From the NCBI GenBank assembly GCA_963773875.1, contig CAVZCV010000018.1, positions 62,001 to 126,000 on the forward strand: a stretch of 64,000 nt of DNA. The letters are read 5' to 3'. Made by a program: the position numbers and the translations under genes. Below, one piece after another: positions 51,172 to 60,264 of the stretch; within the stretch, counting starts at the first letter, position 1, and every line of letters begins with the position of its first letter. Origin of the DNA: CAVTYH01 sp963773875. Lineage in GTDB: Bacteria; Planctomycetota; Planctomycetia; Pirellulales; JADZDJ01. A model generated the notes under the pieces. The model saw only the letters and a program-made list of their open reading frames with translations. It was not told the DNA's origin and ran no database searches.

Positions 51172-52296
51172 ATGGTCGCTTCCGCCGCGCTCAAAGTGCG
51201 CGCCAGCGCTATGACATGTCTCCTCGCTGCGGCGGCGATCGTCATCACATCGTCTCGCGTTTACGCCGACGACGCCAAGTCGAGTGGCGATTCCGATGAG
51301 CCTGCCGTAATCAATGTTGAAACACGGCCGAATCCGCTCCGTAAAAGCAACACGCCCAAAACGCGCGAATCCGCGCCGACCTTTCCCTTCGATGATGCTG
51401 CGCCGCCGCCCCCGTATCAGACTCGCCCACGTTCATCCAGCGTTGTGCCAGCGGAATATCGGCAACCAAATATTTTCGATCAGGTCCCTGCGCACGGTGC
51501 GTCTCGAATGGCATCGAACGAAATCGTTCAAGGCGTGCCAAATCCCTCCGACTCCTATGCAAAGTCGGTCACGCCTCCCGCCGACGATTCGAACTGCGAC
51601 TCCAGCGGCAATCCAAACTATTCCGGCGCGCTGTCGATGAAGCACGGCCTCCAAGCGCTGCCCGGCTCCGGCACGCCGACGGTCTATCAGCCCGAGCATT
51701 ATCCGCGCTTTATCGGTCTCGGTGAGCCGCTCTTGGGCACAAGCTGGCAGAATCGGCCGTTTCACGTCGACTTCTTTGCCGGCGACATGATTGGCGACGA
51801 TGCCGTCGATGGCGTCATCGGTCAGGAAGCCGGCTTCTTCACCGGCACGCGCCTGGGCTGGGACTACGACTACTACTGGGGCGTCGAAACACGGCTCGGG
51901 CTGTCGTGGATGAGTTTATTCGATCGCCAGAATCCGCAGAACAACATCGGCACAGGCAACATCATCGTGTGGGATATGAGCCTGCTCTACTATCCGTGGG
52001 GCGATTCGCGCTGGCGCCCGTTCGCGCTCTTGGGCACCGGCATTCAGCAGCTCGATTCGTACGGCAGCAGCCCGGCAGTTTACTCCGGCACGCTGTTCGA
52101 AGTGCCCTTTGGCGGCGGCCTCAAGTACCGCTTCAACGAGTGGCTCACCTTCCGCGTCGATGTAATCGACAACCTGGCGTTCGGTACCGGCAGCCTCGAC
52201 ACCATGCATAACGTCTCCTTCTCCGGCGGCGTGGAATACCACTTCGGCGGCCACCGGCGCACGTACTGGCCGTGGAATCCGAATCCGAAGCATTGA
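51172..52296 (+). CDS. Outer-membrane beta-barrel-like protein
   Basis: About 374 residues with a signal peptide (MTCLLAAAAIVITSSRVYA region). A long proline- and serine-rich segment follows (about 30-190), then alternating barrel-like strands: RPFHVDFFAGDMIG, TGTRLGWDYDYYWGVETRLGLSWM, MSLLYYPWGDSRWRPFALLGTGIQQ, VPFGGGLKYRFNEWLTFRVDVIDNLAFG and the end VSFSGGVEYHFGG. This resembles planctomycete OmpA-like/porin-like barrels. A GTG at 51148 gives a longer form. The ligand is unknown. Confidence 0.75.
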   Translation: MVASAALKVRASAMTCLLAAAAIVITSSRVYADDAKSSGDSDEPAVINVETRPNPLRKSNTPKTRESAPTFPFDDAAPPPPYQTRPRSSSVVPAEYRQPNIFDQVPAHGASRMASNEIVQGVPNPSDSYAKSVTPPADDSNCDSSGNPNYSGALSMKHGLQALPGSGTPTVYQPEHYPRFIGLGEPLLGTSWQNRPFHVDFFAGDMIGDDAVDGVIGQEAGFFTGTRLGWDYDYYWGVETRLGLSWMSLFDRQNPQNNIGTGNIIVWDMSLLYYPWGDSRWRPFALLGTGIQQLDSYGSSPAVYSGTLFEVPFGGGLKYRFNEWLTFRVDVIDNLAFGTGSLDTMHNVSFSGGVEYHFGGHRRTYWPWNPNPKH

Positions 52297-52399
52297 TCTT
52301 TGGCGACCGGTCGAACGACGCGGAGTTATTTCGCCGCCCCAATTCTTCAATTCTTCGAAAAACGCCGAAGATTCTCGCTTCGATTGCGCTCGCTCCAAA

Positions 52400-52804
52400 A
52401 CCAGGTGAAACCCGGGCGGGTTTGAACGCGCAATTCTTCGAGAAAAACGCGCGTCGCGTTGCCCCATACCCAATCTCGCGTTTCAAAGTGAAATTACCGC
52501 AACACTTTTTTCAACCTGTGTAGGCGATTTCGCCGATTTCGCGCCGAGTAATTTCACAGTTATTTCACTATCCGCCGCTTTCGTCCTTTTCAGGCGTGAA
52601 TTCACCGAGCGCCAGTCACCTTTCGCCAAGCGTTATTTCGCACACTCCCACCGCGGCGGGTGCCTGATGGATCGTCGCGCCTGCCTTGCTGCAGCCAAGA
52701 GAGCTTCGCGCGGACCACCAGACACCCAGGCCAAGAGGCGCCTGGACACTTTTGTTACTAAATTCGACTTGTCAAAGAACAACTGGCGGGGACTCATACT
52801 TCCC
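52400..52804 (-). ncRNA. Candidate structured non-coding RNA with boxA-like motif, copy B
   Basis: Related to 12843-13228. After a near-perfect minus-strand promoter comes TCTTTGACAA (52769-52778), AAAAGTGTCCAGGCGCCT and GGCCTGGGTGTCT as in copy A, and a 13-pair stem GGGTGTCTGGTGG/CCATCAGGCACCC whose composition differs from copy A while pairing is kept. Later GTGAAATTAC/GTAATTTCAC matches GTGAAATAAC/GTTATTTCAC in copy A, a compensated change. The hairpin GGCG-AAAT-CGCC and CCTACACAGG follow. It begins right after the gene at 52848 and converges on the outer-membrane protein gene. Function unknown. Confidence 0.62.
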
Positions 52805-52810
52805 GCGAGC

Positions 52811-52839
52811 ATTGTAGGGAACTGGTGATCATTTGTCAA
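52811..52839 (-). promoter_or_regulatory. Sigma-70-type promoter of ncRNA copy B
   Basis: On the minus strand TTGACA (52839-52834), 17 bases, TACAAT (52816-52811). A perfect -35 and a near-consensus -10. It lies directly downstream of the stop of the 52848-53180 gene, so its transcript is independent of that gene. Confidence 0.7.
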
Positions 52840-52847
52840 GTGTTCAT

Positions 52848-53180
52848 CTATCTCCACTGGGCGAGCGGCGGCGCAAAGCCTTTGGGGAAAATAAGATCGT
52901 AGAAATTGTCTTTTTCTATGGCGACGATAGTGCCTTTCCGCAGGTCATTGCCCAGTGGCCGTTCATTTTTAAAAACGTCCAAAACACAGGCAATGGCTGC
53001 CGGCAAGTCAGATGTCGTCACGAAAAGTAGCATCAATGGTACGTCACCGACGTAGTCGAATCCGTCCGATACGATGTTCGCGTCGGATCGCGCGGTCAGC
53101 AACTCTGGCAGCACATACCGCAAATCTGCGTTCGGATTATCAAGCAGTCGCGGGTCGATTCTTATCACGATCGAAGTCAT
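52848..53180 (-). CDS. Hypothetical small protein
   Basis: A 110-residue soluble protein: TSIVIRIDPRLLDNPNADLRYVLPELLTARSDANIVSDGFDYVGD and ALACVLDVFKNERPLGNDLRKGTIVAIEKD. I do not recognise the family. Short proteins of this shape (a ferredoxin-like fold with a final VAIEKD strand) can be immunity proteins, but nothing nearby encodes a matching toxin. Moderate confidence that it is a real gene. Confidence 0.5.
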   Translation of the reverse strand: MTSIVIRIDPRLLDNPNADLRYVLPELLTARSDANIVSDGFDYVGDVPLMLLFVTTSDLPAAIACVLDVFKNERPLGNDLRKGTIVAIEKDNFYDLIFPKGFAPPLAQWR

Positions 53181-53289
53181 TGGGTTTCCTGGTCATTTAG
53201 CTTTCGTTCAATTATCCCAAGAGCAGCCCGAGACCATCGGCGGCCAGCCAGCACTGGTAGATGCACGCCCCGCCGACTAATTATAGCAT

Positions 53290-53317
53290 TTGACGTATAT
53301 GCATCATATGCTATAAT
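53290..53317 (+). promoter_or_regulatory. Promoter/operator of the HigBA-type operon, leaderless
   Basis: TTGACG (53290-53295), 16 bases, TATAAT (53312-53317), with the toxin ATG at 53325. The start site would fall at or next to the ATG, so the toxin message is probably leaderless. The interval contains an inverted repeat, ATAGCAT...ATGCTAT with ATATGCATCATATG, a likely site for the antitoxin to bind and repress. Confidence 0.7.
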
Positions 53318-53324
53318 TCACCAG

Positions 53325-53681
53325 ATGTGGGAAGTCGAATATACGATTGAATTCGAGCACTGGTGGAACTCGCTGGATGCATACGAGCAGCGTTCCGTCG
53401 CTGCAAGTGTAGAACTTCTGCGTCAAGTGGGACCACAGCTCGGCCGGCCTCATGCCGATACCGTCAAAGGCTCGAAGCATTCCAACATGAAGGAGCTGCG
53501 CACTCAGCATCAAGGACATCCATTGAGGACTCTATTTGCATTTGATCCACGGCGCTGTGCGATTTTGCTAATCGGCGGCGACAAAACCGGCGACGATCAA
53601 TTTTATGGGCAAATGATTCCCCTGGCGGATCGTTTGTACGACGAACATTTGGAAACGCTTAAGCGGGAAGGATTAATCTAA
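53325..53681 (+). CDS. RelE/HigB-type toxin (phage-derived Gp49-like)
   Basis: A 118-residue protein: EHWWNSLDAYEQRSVAASVELLRQVGPQLGRPHADTVKGSKHSNMKELRTQHQGHPLRTLFAFDPRRCAILLIGGDKTG. This is the HigB/Gp49 form of the RelE superfamily, which cuts mRNA on ribosomes. The basic HxxxR-type residues near the C-terminus of the fold (LRTLFAFDPRR) are present. Toxin-before-antitoxin order and the four-base start/stop overlap (TAATG) are typical of higBA loci. Confidence 0.88.
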   Translation: MWEVEYTIEFEHWWNSLDAYEQRSVAASVELLRQVGPQLGRPHADTVKGSKHSNMKELRTQHQGHPLRTLFAFDPRRCAILLIGGDKTGDDQFYGQMIPLADRLYDEHLETLKREGLI

Positions 53682-53992
53682 TGGCGAAAAACTTTCGAGA
53701 ATTAGAAGCCAAAATGAAGCCGGAGCATCGAGCTTGGGCGAAGGCGCGGGCTAAAGAAATGATCGCCGAAATGGTGCTTTCTGAAATTCGTCATGCGGTG
53801 GGCATGACGCAAGAAGAAGTTGCCGCAGTGTTGGATGTGAAGCAGTCGACGTTATCCCGAATGGAATCGCAGGAGGATATGCAGATTAGCACGCTCAACC
53901 GCCTAATTAAAGCCTTAGGCGGCCAACTGGAAATCATTGCCCACCTCCCCAAAGGCGACATTCGCATCAGCCAATTCACCGGCGCTGCGTGA
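53681..53992 (+). CDS. HigA-type antitoxin, XRE-family regulator
   Basis: A 103-residue protein with a helix-turn-helix (VLSEIRHAVGMTQEEVAAVLDVKQSTLSRMESQEDMQISTLNRLIKALGGQLEIIAHLP) after a charged helical N-terminus. It neutralises the preceding toxin and probably represses the shared promoter. Its ATG overlaps the toxin stop, coupling translation. Confidence 0.92.
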   Translation: MAKNFRELEAKMKPEHRAWAKARAKEMIAEMVLSEIRHAVGMTQEEVAAVLDVKQSTLSRMESQEDMQISTLNRLIKALGGQLEIIAHLPKGDIRISQFTGAA

Positions 53993-54047
53993 ACCAGGCT
54001 CGCCGGCATTCCACGCCGAAGGCGTTCCAGCCAAAAGAACGGCGAAC

Positions 54048-54608
54048 TCATATCCGGGGTCGGCGTTGCGGCGTTTCAGTTGCGCATCCAAAAAAGAAGT
54101 GTCGAATCTTCTTCCAAAATTGCTTGAGCTTCGTAATCGTTCGACTTGGTGCACCATCTAATTTTATATGCTTCCGCCTCCTCTTGATCATCCGTTTTGC
54201 AAACGGAAGAAAGTTGCTGTACTCATTTACAGCCAATCGCAACGCGCCGTTCGCAATTACGTAATCACTTAATTCCGGATTGTTGCCCAGCCGTTCAATG
54301 ATTTGCCGGTTTTTTCCTCCGTAACGAAATGCGGACACGCAGCACACCATTAACGCCATGCAGGCACGTTCGACTTCTTTTTGAGTCGAGGGCTGCCGAA
54401 TAAAATAGGAATCAACGTTGCCATCCTTGAGAGGTGCAAGCAAATCCGGGGCTTCAAGTTCCGGTGCCTCACACCATAGACAGTCGCAACACCATACAAG
54501 TGGCGAAGATTTATCACCTGTCGCGGGCGACAGGCATCCCGTCGTATAAAAAGGCCCCTCAATATTTTTTGGGAACCGATTCGGGTGATGAAAATAATCG
54601 ACTTCCAT
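54048..54608 (-). CDS. Cysteine-rich hypothetical protein
   Basis: A 186-residue protein. The N-terminal half is rich in cysteine: TTGCLSPATG, WCCDCLWCEAPELEAPDLL, ACMALMVCCVSAFRYGG, spacing that could hold a metal or Fe-S site. The C-terminal half is basic (KRMIKRRRKHIK and KKIRHFFF) and may be unrelated. I do not recognise the family. Unlinked to the toxin-antitoxin pair, which is on the other strand. Confidence 0.55.
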   Translation of the reverse strand: MEVDYFHHPNRFPKNIEGPFYTTGCLSPATGDKSSPLVWCCDCLWCEAPELEAPDLLAPLKDGNVDSYFIRQPSTQKEVERACMALMVCCVSAFRYGGKNRQIIERLGNNPELSDYVIANGALRLAVNEYSNFLPFAKRMIKRRRKHIKLDGAPSRTITKLKQFWKKIRHFFFGCATETPQRRPRI

Positions 54609-54638
54609 CGAATCCCGGCGAAGTCAAATGTCGCCGTT

Positions 54639-56922
54639 CTATTCATGCTTGGCGATTACGATTTCCGCTCGATCGATGTCCGGCCGATAACCAACTCCCT
54701 TCGTCGCGCTCTTCGCATCTTTCGCGGTTCTCTTCTTCCCCGGCCCGCCGCGGATATGATCTCCTTCCCCCTCGCTCATCTCCTCGTTCGCTTTGCGCCG
54801 CCGCCGTGAAAGCGCCGCTTTAGGTGGTTGCTCTGGAATCAAGCAATCGCAGCCGCTGCCGATTAAATCTTGCCGGCCGGCTTGTTCCAGGGCTTTGCGC
54901 ACTTCAAAATAATTTTCGGGCTTGAAGAATTGCAACAGCGCCCGTTGCAGGCGGCGGTCGCGGAGGTGTTTGGCGATGTGCACCGGCTTGAGCGTGAATG
55001 GGTCCAAGCCCGTGTGGTACATGCAGGCGGCGATGTCGAACGGGCTGGGGATGAAATCTTGCACCTGGTCGGGCTGGTAGTGGTTGCGTTTGAGGAACAG
55101 CGCCAGATCGATCATCGCGTGCAAGTCGCTGCCGGGATGGCTGGCGATGTAGTACGGCACCAGATACTGCTTTTTGCCGGCGGCTTTCGATTGCTTCGTG
55201 AACTCTGCGCCGAATTTCTCGAAATCGTCGTTCGAGGGCTTCTTCATCAAGTGCAGCACGCCGGCGTCGGTGTGCTCCGGCGCGACTTTCAAATGCCCGC
55301 CGACATGATGCTTCGCAAGCTCGCGCATGTAAACCGGATCGCGACGGGCTAGATCCATGCGAATGCCGGAGGCGACCAGCACTTTTTTCACACCGGGCAA
55401 CTCGCGGGCTTTTTGCATCAGTTCAACGAGCGGACCGTGATCGGTGCCCAGGAGTTTGCAAATCGTAGGATGCACGCAGCTCAAACGGCGGCACTTCGCC
55501 TCGACTTCCGGGCGCGTGCATTTCATTTCGTACATGTTGGCGGTTGGGCCGCCGATATCGCTCACCACGCCCGTGAAGTCGGGCTGCAGTTCGCGCATTC
55601 GTTCGATTTCCGCCAGCACCGATTCCTGACTGCGGCTTTGAATGATGCGCCCTTCGTGCGCGGTGATGCTGCAGAACGTGCAGCCGCCGAAACAGCCGCG
55701 CATGATTTGCACGCTGTGCTTGACGACTTCGTAGGCCGGAATTTTTTCCTTACCGTAACTGGGATGCGCGAGCCGCGTGAACGGCAGGCCGTAAACTCGA
55801 TCCATTTCCGCCTGCGTGAGCGGCAACGCGCCGGGATTTACCACCACGGCTTCCGGCCCGTGGAATTGGACGAGCCGTTTGGCGTTGTGCGGATTGGTTT
55901 CGTTGTGCGAGATTTTGGTTTGCTCGCAAAACGCGCGTTTCGATTTGGAGTCGTCGCCGGAGACGGCTTCAAAGGATGGAAGCGTGATGGTGTTGGCGTG
56001 CACATTAGCCCTCGGCCAATGGCCGGGGGCAATCCGGTTCGTATCGCTGTGCGGCAACGAACCGCTAGCGGCAATTGGTGCCGCATTCCCCCCGGCGTGA
56101 TCGCCGGGGGCTAAAGGGGTTGAAAACGTCGCGGCTTCTTTGGCACCGAGGCGATACGCCACACCGCGAAGTTTGCGCAAATCGCGCACCGTCGCTCCGG
56201 CCGCAAGTTGATGAGCGATTTCGACGATCGGGCGCTCGCCCATGCCGTAGACCAAAAGATCGCACTTGGCATCCATCACAATCGAGCGCCGCACTTTGTC
56301 GCTCCAGTAATCGTAATGGGCGATGCGCCGCAGGCTGGCTTCGACGCCGCCGGCGATGATTGGCACGCCTTTGAATGCTTCGCGGGCACGCTGGCAATAA
56401 GCGAGGGTGGCGCGATCGGGACGACGACCAATTTTTCCACCGGGGCTGTAGGCATCGTCGTTGCGCACTTTGCGATTGGCCGTGTAATGGTTGATCATCG
56501 AATCCATGTTGCCTGCGCTGATCGCGAAGAACAGTCGCGGCTTGCCGAACGTCTTCCACGGTTCGCAAGAATGCCAATCAGGCTGGCTGAGGATCGCCAC
56601 GCGAAAACCTTCGTCTTCGAGCAATCGTCCCAAGCAGCGCCATCGCAAAACTCGGATGATCGACATAGGCATCGCCCGTGACGAACACGATATCGACTTC
56701 ATCCCAGCCGCGCGATTTCATTTCCGCACGAGTCATCGGCAGCGGCGGATTTGATCGCGTTACGCCGTTGAGCGGCGGGGACCATTGGGATGGTGCCCGC
56801 CCCGCGCTGGCTCTGTCACGCCGCTGCGCTAACAATCCGACCCGATCGACGTAGTCGCCCTGCGGCTGCTCGATAATAGGCAGCAAACCGGCACTCGTTG
56901 GGTTGGAAACGGAATTCGCCAT
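54639..56922 (-). CDS. ygiQ: YgiQ-family radical SAM protein, frameshifted, with an in-frame palindromic insertion
   Basis: About 760 residues after joining two frames at FAMALLG-RLLEDEGFRVAIL (one extra base, T56628). N-terminal region: EVDIVFVTGDAYVDHPSFA and FFAISAGNMDSMINHYTANR; radical SAM cysteines in MRGCFGGCTFCSITAHEGR; C-terminal LGTDHGPLVELMQKARELPG and HPGSDLHAMIDLALFLKRNHY. The function of YgiQ proteins is not established. Between LGAKEA and LPSFEAVSGD lies an extra stretch of about 45 residues encoded by the palindrome at 56005-56114. Confidence 0.88.
56005..56114. repeat. Compound palindrome inside ygiQ
   Basis: Outer arms TTAGCCCTCGGCCAATGGCC (56005 on) and CGCCGGGGGCTAA (to 56114) are inverted copies built around CCGGC/GCCGG; the centre (56050-56085) is itself a palindrome, TGCGGC...GCTAGC...GCCGCA. 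Similar compositions (CCGCTAGCGG, stem within stem) are seen in the intergenic repeats of this window. The reading frame of ygiQ stays open through it. Confidence 0.75.
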
Positions 56923-57024
56923 GGCAATTCGCGGAGATTGACGCGCAACATTTCATTGTAGACGCCACGCGTGCTGAGCGGCTAGAAGCAGTGATGCTTT
57001 GCCGAAAATCGCCGGATGTTAATT

Positions 57025-57181
57025 CACCACGGGAGGCACGGAGCAGCAAGAAGCAATAAGGAAACCAGGAATGCAGGAAGTTAAGAACAATTGAGATCGA
57101 CATTCATTCAATTTCATCTTCCTTCCTGGCTTCCTGACTTCCTAATTAATCGTCTCCGTGCCTCCGTGTCTCCCGTGGTTA
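57025..57181. repeat. Long imperfect palindrome with stuttering arms
   Basis: Left arm 57025-57085 and right arm 57118-57180. The right arm reads CTTCCTGGCTTCCTGACTTCCT and then CTCCGTGCCTCCGTGTCTCC: two words, each stuttered. The left arm is the inverse with differences. It fills the gap between ygiQ and the sigma-54 activator gene. Confidence 0.75.
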
Positions 57182-57194
57182 CTCTCGGCAAGAG

Positions 57195-58843
57195 TTAGTC
57201 GATCGGCCGGAAACATTGCCAGTCGATTTTCAGCTTGCGCATGCGCGCACGCAGCGTATGCGGATTGATGCCCAGCAATTTGGCGGCGCCGCGTGTGCCT
57301 TCGATTTGGCCTTGGGTACGCTCCAGCGAGTCTTCAATATGCCGACGCGTGGCGGCATCGAGAGTGTCGAATTGTGCGCTGAGAACTCGCTCCGCGCCGA
57401 AATCTCCTCAGCGTGGTTGGACGAGAGTGAATCGTCGCTGACCACTCTTAATTTTGGATTTTCCATTTGCGCTTGCCCTGCAACTGGGATCTCCGCATTG
57501 CGGCCAAACATTTCCTCTCGCGGTGCAATGCCGAGCGCGGTGGCGACCTCCAAGCGGCGGCCGTCGCCCAAAATCGCCGCCCGTTCGATGACTGCTGCAA
57601 GTTCGCGGACGTTCCCTGGCCAGGCGTAGCCCACGAGCATATTCACATCTTGCGGCGTCGGCGTGCGTGCCGGCAATCCAAATCGTTTGGCAGCACGGAG
57701 TGCAAAGTGCGCGGCCAGCGCGGGAATATCGCCGGGTCGATCGCGCAATGGCGGCAGCTCGATTGAAAAAACGGCCAGCCGGTACCAAAGATCTTCACGG
57801 AACGTGCCGTCGGCAACCATCGCCTGCAAGTTGCGATGTGTGGCCGCGACAACTCGTACGTCGACGTGAATTTGCTTTTCGCCGCCGACACGTTCGAACG
57901 TGCCGTCTTGCAGAATGCGCAACAGCCGCACTTGCGCCGCGGGCGGCAGTTCACCGCACTCGTCGAGAAACAGCGTCCCCTGATCGGCGCGTTCGAACCA
58001 ACCTTTGCGCAGCGCCGTGGCGCCGGTAAAGCTGCCGCGTTCATGGCCAAAGAGTTCCGAATCGACCAGTTCCGGTGGAATCGCTCCGCAGTTTACGCGC
58101 ATGAACGGACCACCGGTGCGCCGCGATTGATTGTGAATGGCCCGTGCTACGACTTCTTTCCCGGAGCCGGTCTCTCCGACGATAAGGACAGGTATATCGG
58201 CGCGAGCCACGAGGCCGACCCGTTCCATGACGCCCCGCAATCCGGACTCCGCGCCGACGATGGCATCGCTCAAATCGTTCCGGCCCAGCTTCGAAAGCAG
58301 CGATCGATTCTCTGCTTCCACTTTTTCGCGCAGCGTGACCAGTTCGTGCAGGCGTCGATCATTTTCGAGCGCCACGGTGAATGGCTCCATCAGCACGCGG
58401 AGCAGTTGTTCGTGCTCCGGCGTAAACGTGGCCGGTGGATCGGCGATCGCAATGAGCGCACCGGGCGGACCGTCGCTTGTCATCAACGGGCCGGCCAGAA
58501 CTTGGCCGACAGTGCTTTCCGAGATGAGGCCAGGAAAGCGGCGCTGTACCGATTCTGCACTGTCGCAGATAATTTGCCCGCGGCGGCACCACCCGAGCAG
58601 GCGTTCAATTCCCTCGGGCTTGAGTTGGGTACGGAGGCGGGCAGCCGGCGGTTTGTCTTCGCGGCTGGTGGCGGCCACGGTATCCACCGCTCCACGGTCA
58701 ACTTCAATGACACGCAGCAGCAACTGGTCCAGCGGCAACTGGTCCAATACTAGCGGGGTGATCAGGTCAATGGCTTCGGCGATCTCGATATGCCGGCAGG
58801 CTTCCCGCCAGACACTCAGCAGCAGACGACTATGTTGTTCCAT
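57195..58843 (-). CDS. Sigma-54-dependent activator with GAF domain, frameshifted before the Fis domain
   Basis: An enhancer-binding protein of about 549 residues. GAF-like sensor (about 1-170), then AAA+ : Walker A VGETGSGKE, the sigma-54-contact loop HERGSFTGA (GSFTGA instead of GAFTGA), Walker B GTLFLDECGELP, sensor VRVVAATHRNL and arginine finger FREDLWYRLAVFSIELPPLRDR. After SEFSA the frame must shift at GCGC 57376-57379 to give QFDTLDAATRRHIEDSLERT and the Fis-type helix-turn-helix GAAKLLGINPHTLRARMRKL. It faces the sulfate transport operon and probably controls it through the sigma-54-type site at 59013-59026. Confidence 0.9.
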
Positions 58844-59012
58844 GCTGACGTGACGTGCTGAGTGGGGGGTCACAAATTTTCCGTGAAATATAACGGGCAC
58901 TGTCCATCATATATCACGGCATACCAGCAAATGCAACGGCGATAGCAGCCTGAAAGCTTGCGCAGCCGTTGATTCTGACCGATTAAAGGCCGGACGGCGC
59001 GATTTTGCCTTC

Positions 59013-59026
59013 GGCACGGCCTGTGC
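59013..59026 (+). promoter_or_regulatory. Candidate sigma-54 (-24/-12) promoter of the sulfate operon
   Basis: CGGCACGGCCTGTGCG: the GG (59013-59014) and GC (59025-59026) elements are ten bases apart, matching YTGGCACG-N4-TTGC except for C at the first and G at the last variable positions. It lies about 80 bases before the likely Sbp ATG and next to a sigma-54 activator gene. Seen by eye only. Confidence 0.6.
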
Positions 59027-59105
59027 GTTAAGGCTGGTGGCTCATGGAACGAGCCGCCGTTTAACTAACTCCCGCCTTAACGCCTCATCCGCAGGGTTTG
59101 CAGCT

Positions 59106-60209
59106 ATGTCTCGCAATATGTATGGAGTTCGTGTTTTGCTTGGATCAGTTGTCATTGCGCTGGCTGGATTTGCGCTCAGCGGCTGCGGTTCGTCGTCGGT
59201 TAGTTCGTCGACAGCTAGTTGGTCGGCAGCCGCCAACACTTCTGGCAAGTCGGACGCCTCGACGACCAATACTGGTCCGGTCGAACTGCTGAATGTGGCC
59301 TGCGATCCAACTCGGGAGCTGTGGGAAGACATCAACAAGCGGTTCTCAAAGCAGTGGGAGGAGAAAACTGGTCAACAGGTCAGCGTGAAGCAATCACATG
59401 GTGGGTCGTCGAGCCAGGCGAGAGCGGTGAACGACGGACTTGAGGCCGACATCTTATCGCTGGCCATGTGGCCGGATACCGATTTAATCCGCCGCGGCGG
59501 ACTCCTGGCCGCCGGCTGGGAAGACCGCTTGCCGGAGAAATCGCTGCCGTATTACTCCACGATCGTGATGGTTGTGCGAAAAGGCAACCCGAAGGGAATT
59601 CACGATTGGCCAGACATCATTAAGCCGGGGGTGGAAATCATCACGCCGAATCCGAAAACCTCGGGCAATGGCAAGTTGAGTTTTTTGGCAGCCTACGGCG
59701 CCGTGCTCACTCGCGGTGGCACGCAGCAACAGGCTGAAAACTTCATCCGAACAATGTATAGCCCTGAGCACACGAAGGTGCTCGATACTGCGGCCCGCGC
59801 GGCGACGATGACGTTCTCGAAAAAGAAACAAGGCGATGTGCATTTGACTTGGGAGAACGAAGGAATCCAGGAAGTGAAAGATTCGAAGGGCGAGTTGGAG
59901 CTGATTTATCCGCCGGTCAGTTTTCGCGCCGAGCCGCAGGTCGCGTGGGTCGATGCCAACGTGAAGAAGCACGGCGCCGAGGCCGTCGCCAAAGCGTACC
60001 TGGAGTTTCTCTACACGCCGGAAGCGCAGGAAGCGATCGCCAAAAATTATTACCGCCCGAACGCGGCTGATTCACGCGAGAAGTACGCGGACAAATTTCA
60101 GGCTGTGAAGTTGTTTGACATTAGCTCAGTCGCCAAGGATTGGGACGATGCGAGCAAACGCTTCTTCGATGACGGCGGGCTGTTCGACAAGATTTACGAG
60201 AAGCAATAG
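59106..60209 (+). CDS. sbp: Sulfate/thiosulfate ABC transporter, substrate-binding lipoprotein
   Basis: A 367-residue lipoprotein: signal ending LAGFALSGC with lipobox Cys27, a Ser/Thr linker, then VELLNVACDPTRELWEDINKRFSKQWEEKTGQQVSVKQSHGGSSSQARAVNDGLEADILSLAMWPD, a hallmark of sulfate-binding proteins, and TPNPKTSGNGKLSFLAAYGAVLT. It binds sulfate outside the membrane and hands it to CysT/CysW. ATG 59106 gives the lipoprotein signal; the longer upstream frame does not. First gene of sbp-cysT-cysW-cysA. Confidence 0.93.
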   Translation: MSRNMYGVRVLLGSVVIALAGFALSGCGSSSVSSSTASWSAAANTSGKSDASTTNTGPVELLNVACDPTRELWEDINKRFSKQWEEKTGQQVSVKQSHGGSSSQARAVNDGLEADILSLAMWPDTDLIRRGGLLAAGWEDRLPEKSLPYYSTIVMVVRKGNPKGIHDWPDIIKPGVEIITPNPKTSGNGKLSFLAAYGAVLTRGGTQQQAENFIRTMYSPEHTKVLDTAARAATMTFSKKKQGDVHLTWENEGIQEVKDSKGELELIYPPVSFRAEPQVAWVDANVKKHGAEAVAKAYLEFLYTPEAQEAIAKNYYRPNAADSREKYADKFQAVKLFDISSVAKDWDDASKRFFDDGGLFDKIYEKQ

Positions 60210-60221
60210 GCGGTCGGCAGA

Positions 60222-60263
60222 TACGAAAGACCAGGGAAAAAGGACCAGGGACAAGGGACCACG
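60222..60263 (+). repeat. Purine-rich stutter ahead of cysT
   Basis: GAAAGACCAGGGAAAAAGGACCAGGGACAAGGGACC: three variants of GGACCAGGGA in tandem. It lies between sbp and cysT. Only one arm is present, so it is not a palindrome, but the words resemble those at 19391-19420. It also covers the ribosome-binding site of cysT. Confidence 0.5.
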
Positions 60264-60264
60264 C

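Noticed and set aside
60222..60263. Purine-rich stutter as a riboswitch or operator
   Set aside because: Only one arm of imperfect repeats, no stable fold seen; listed as repeat only.
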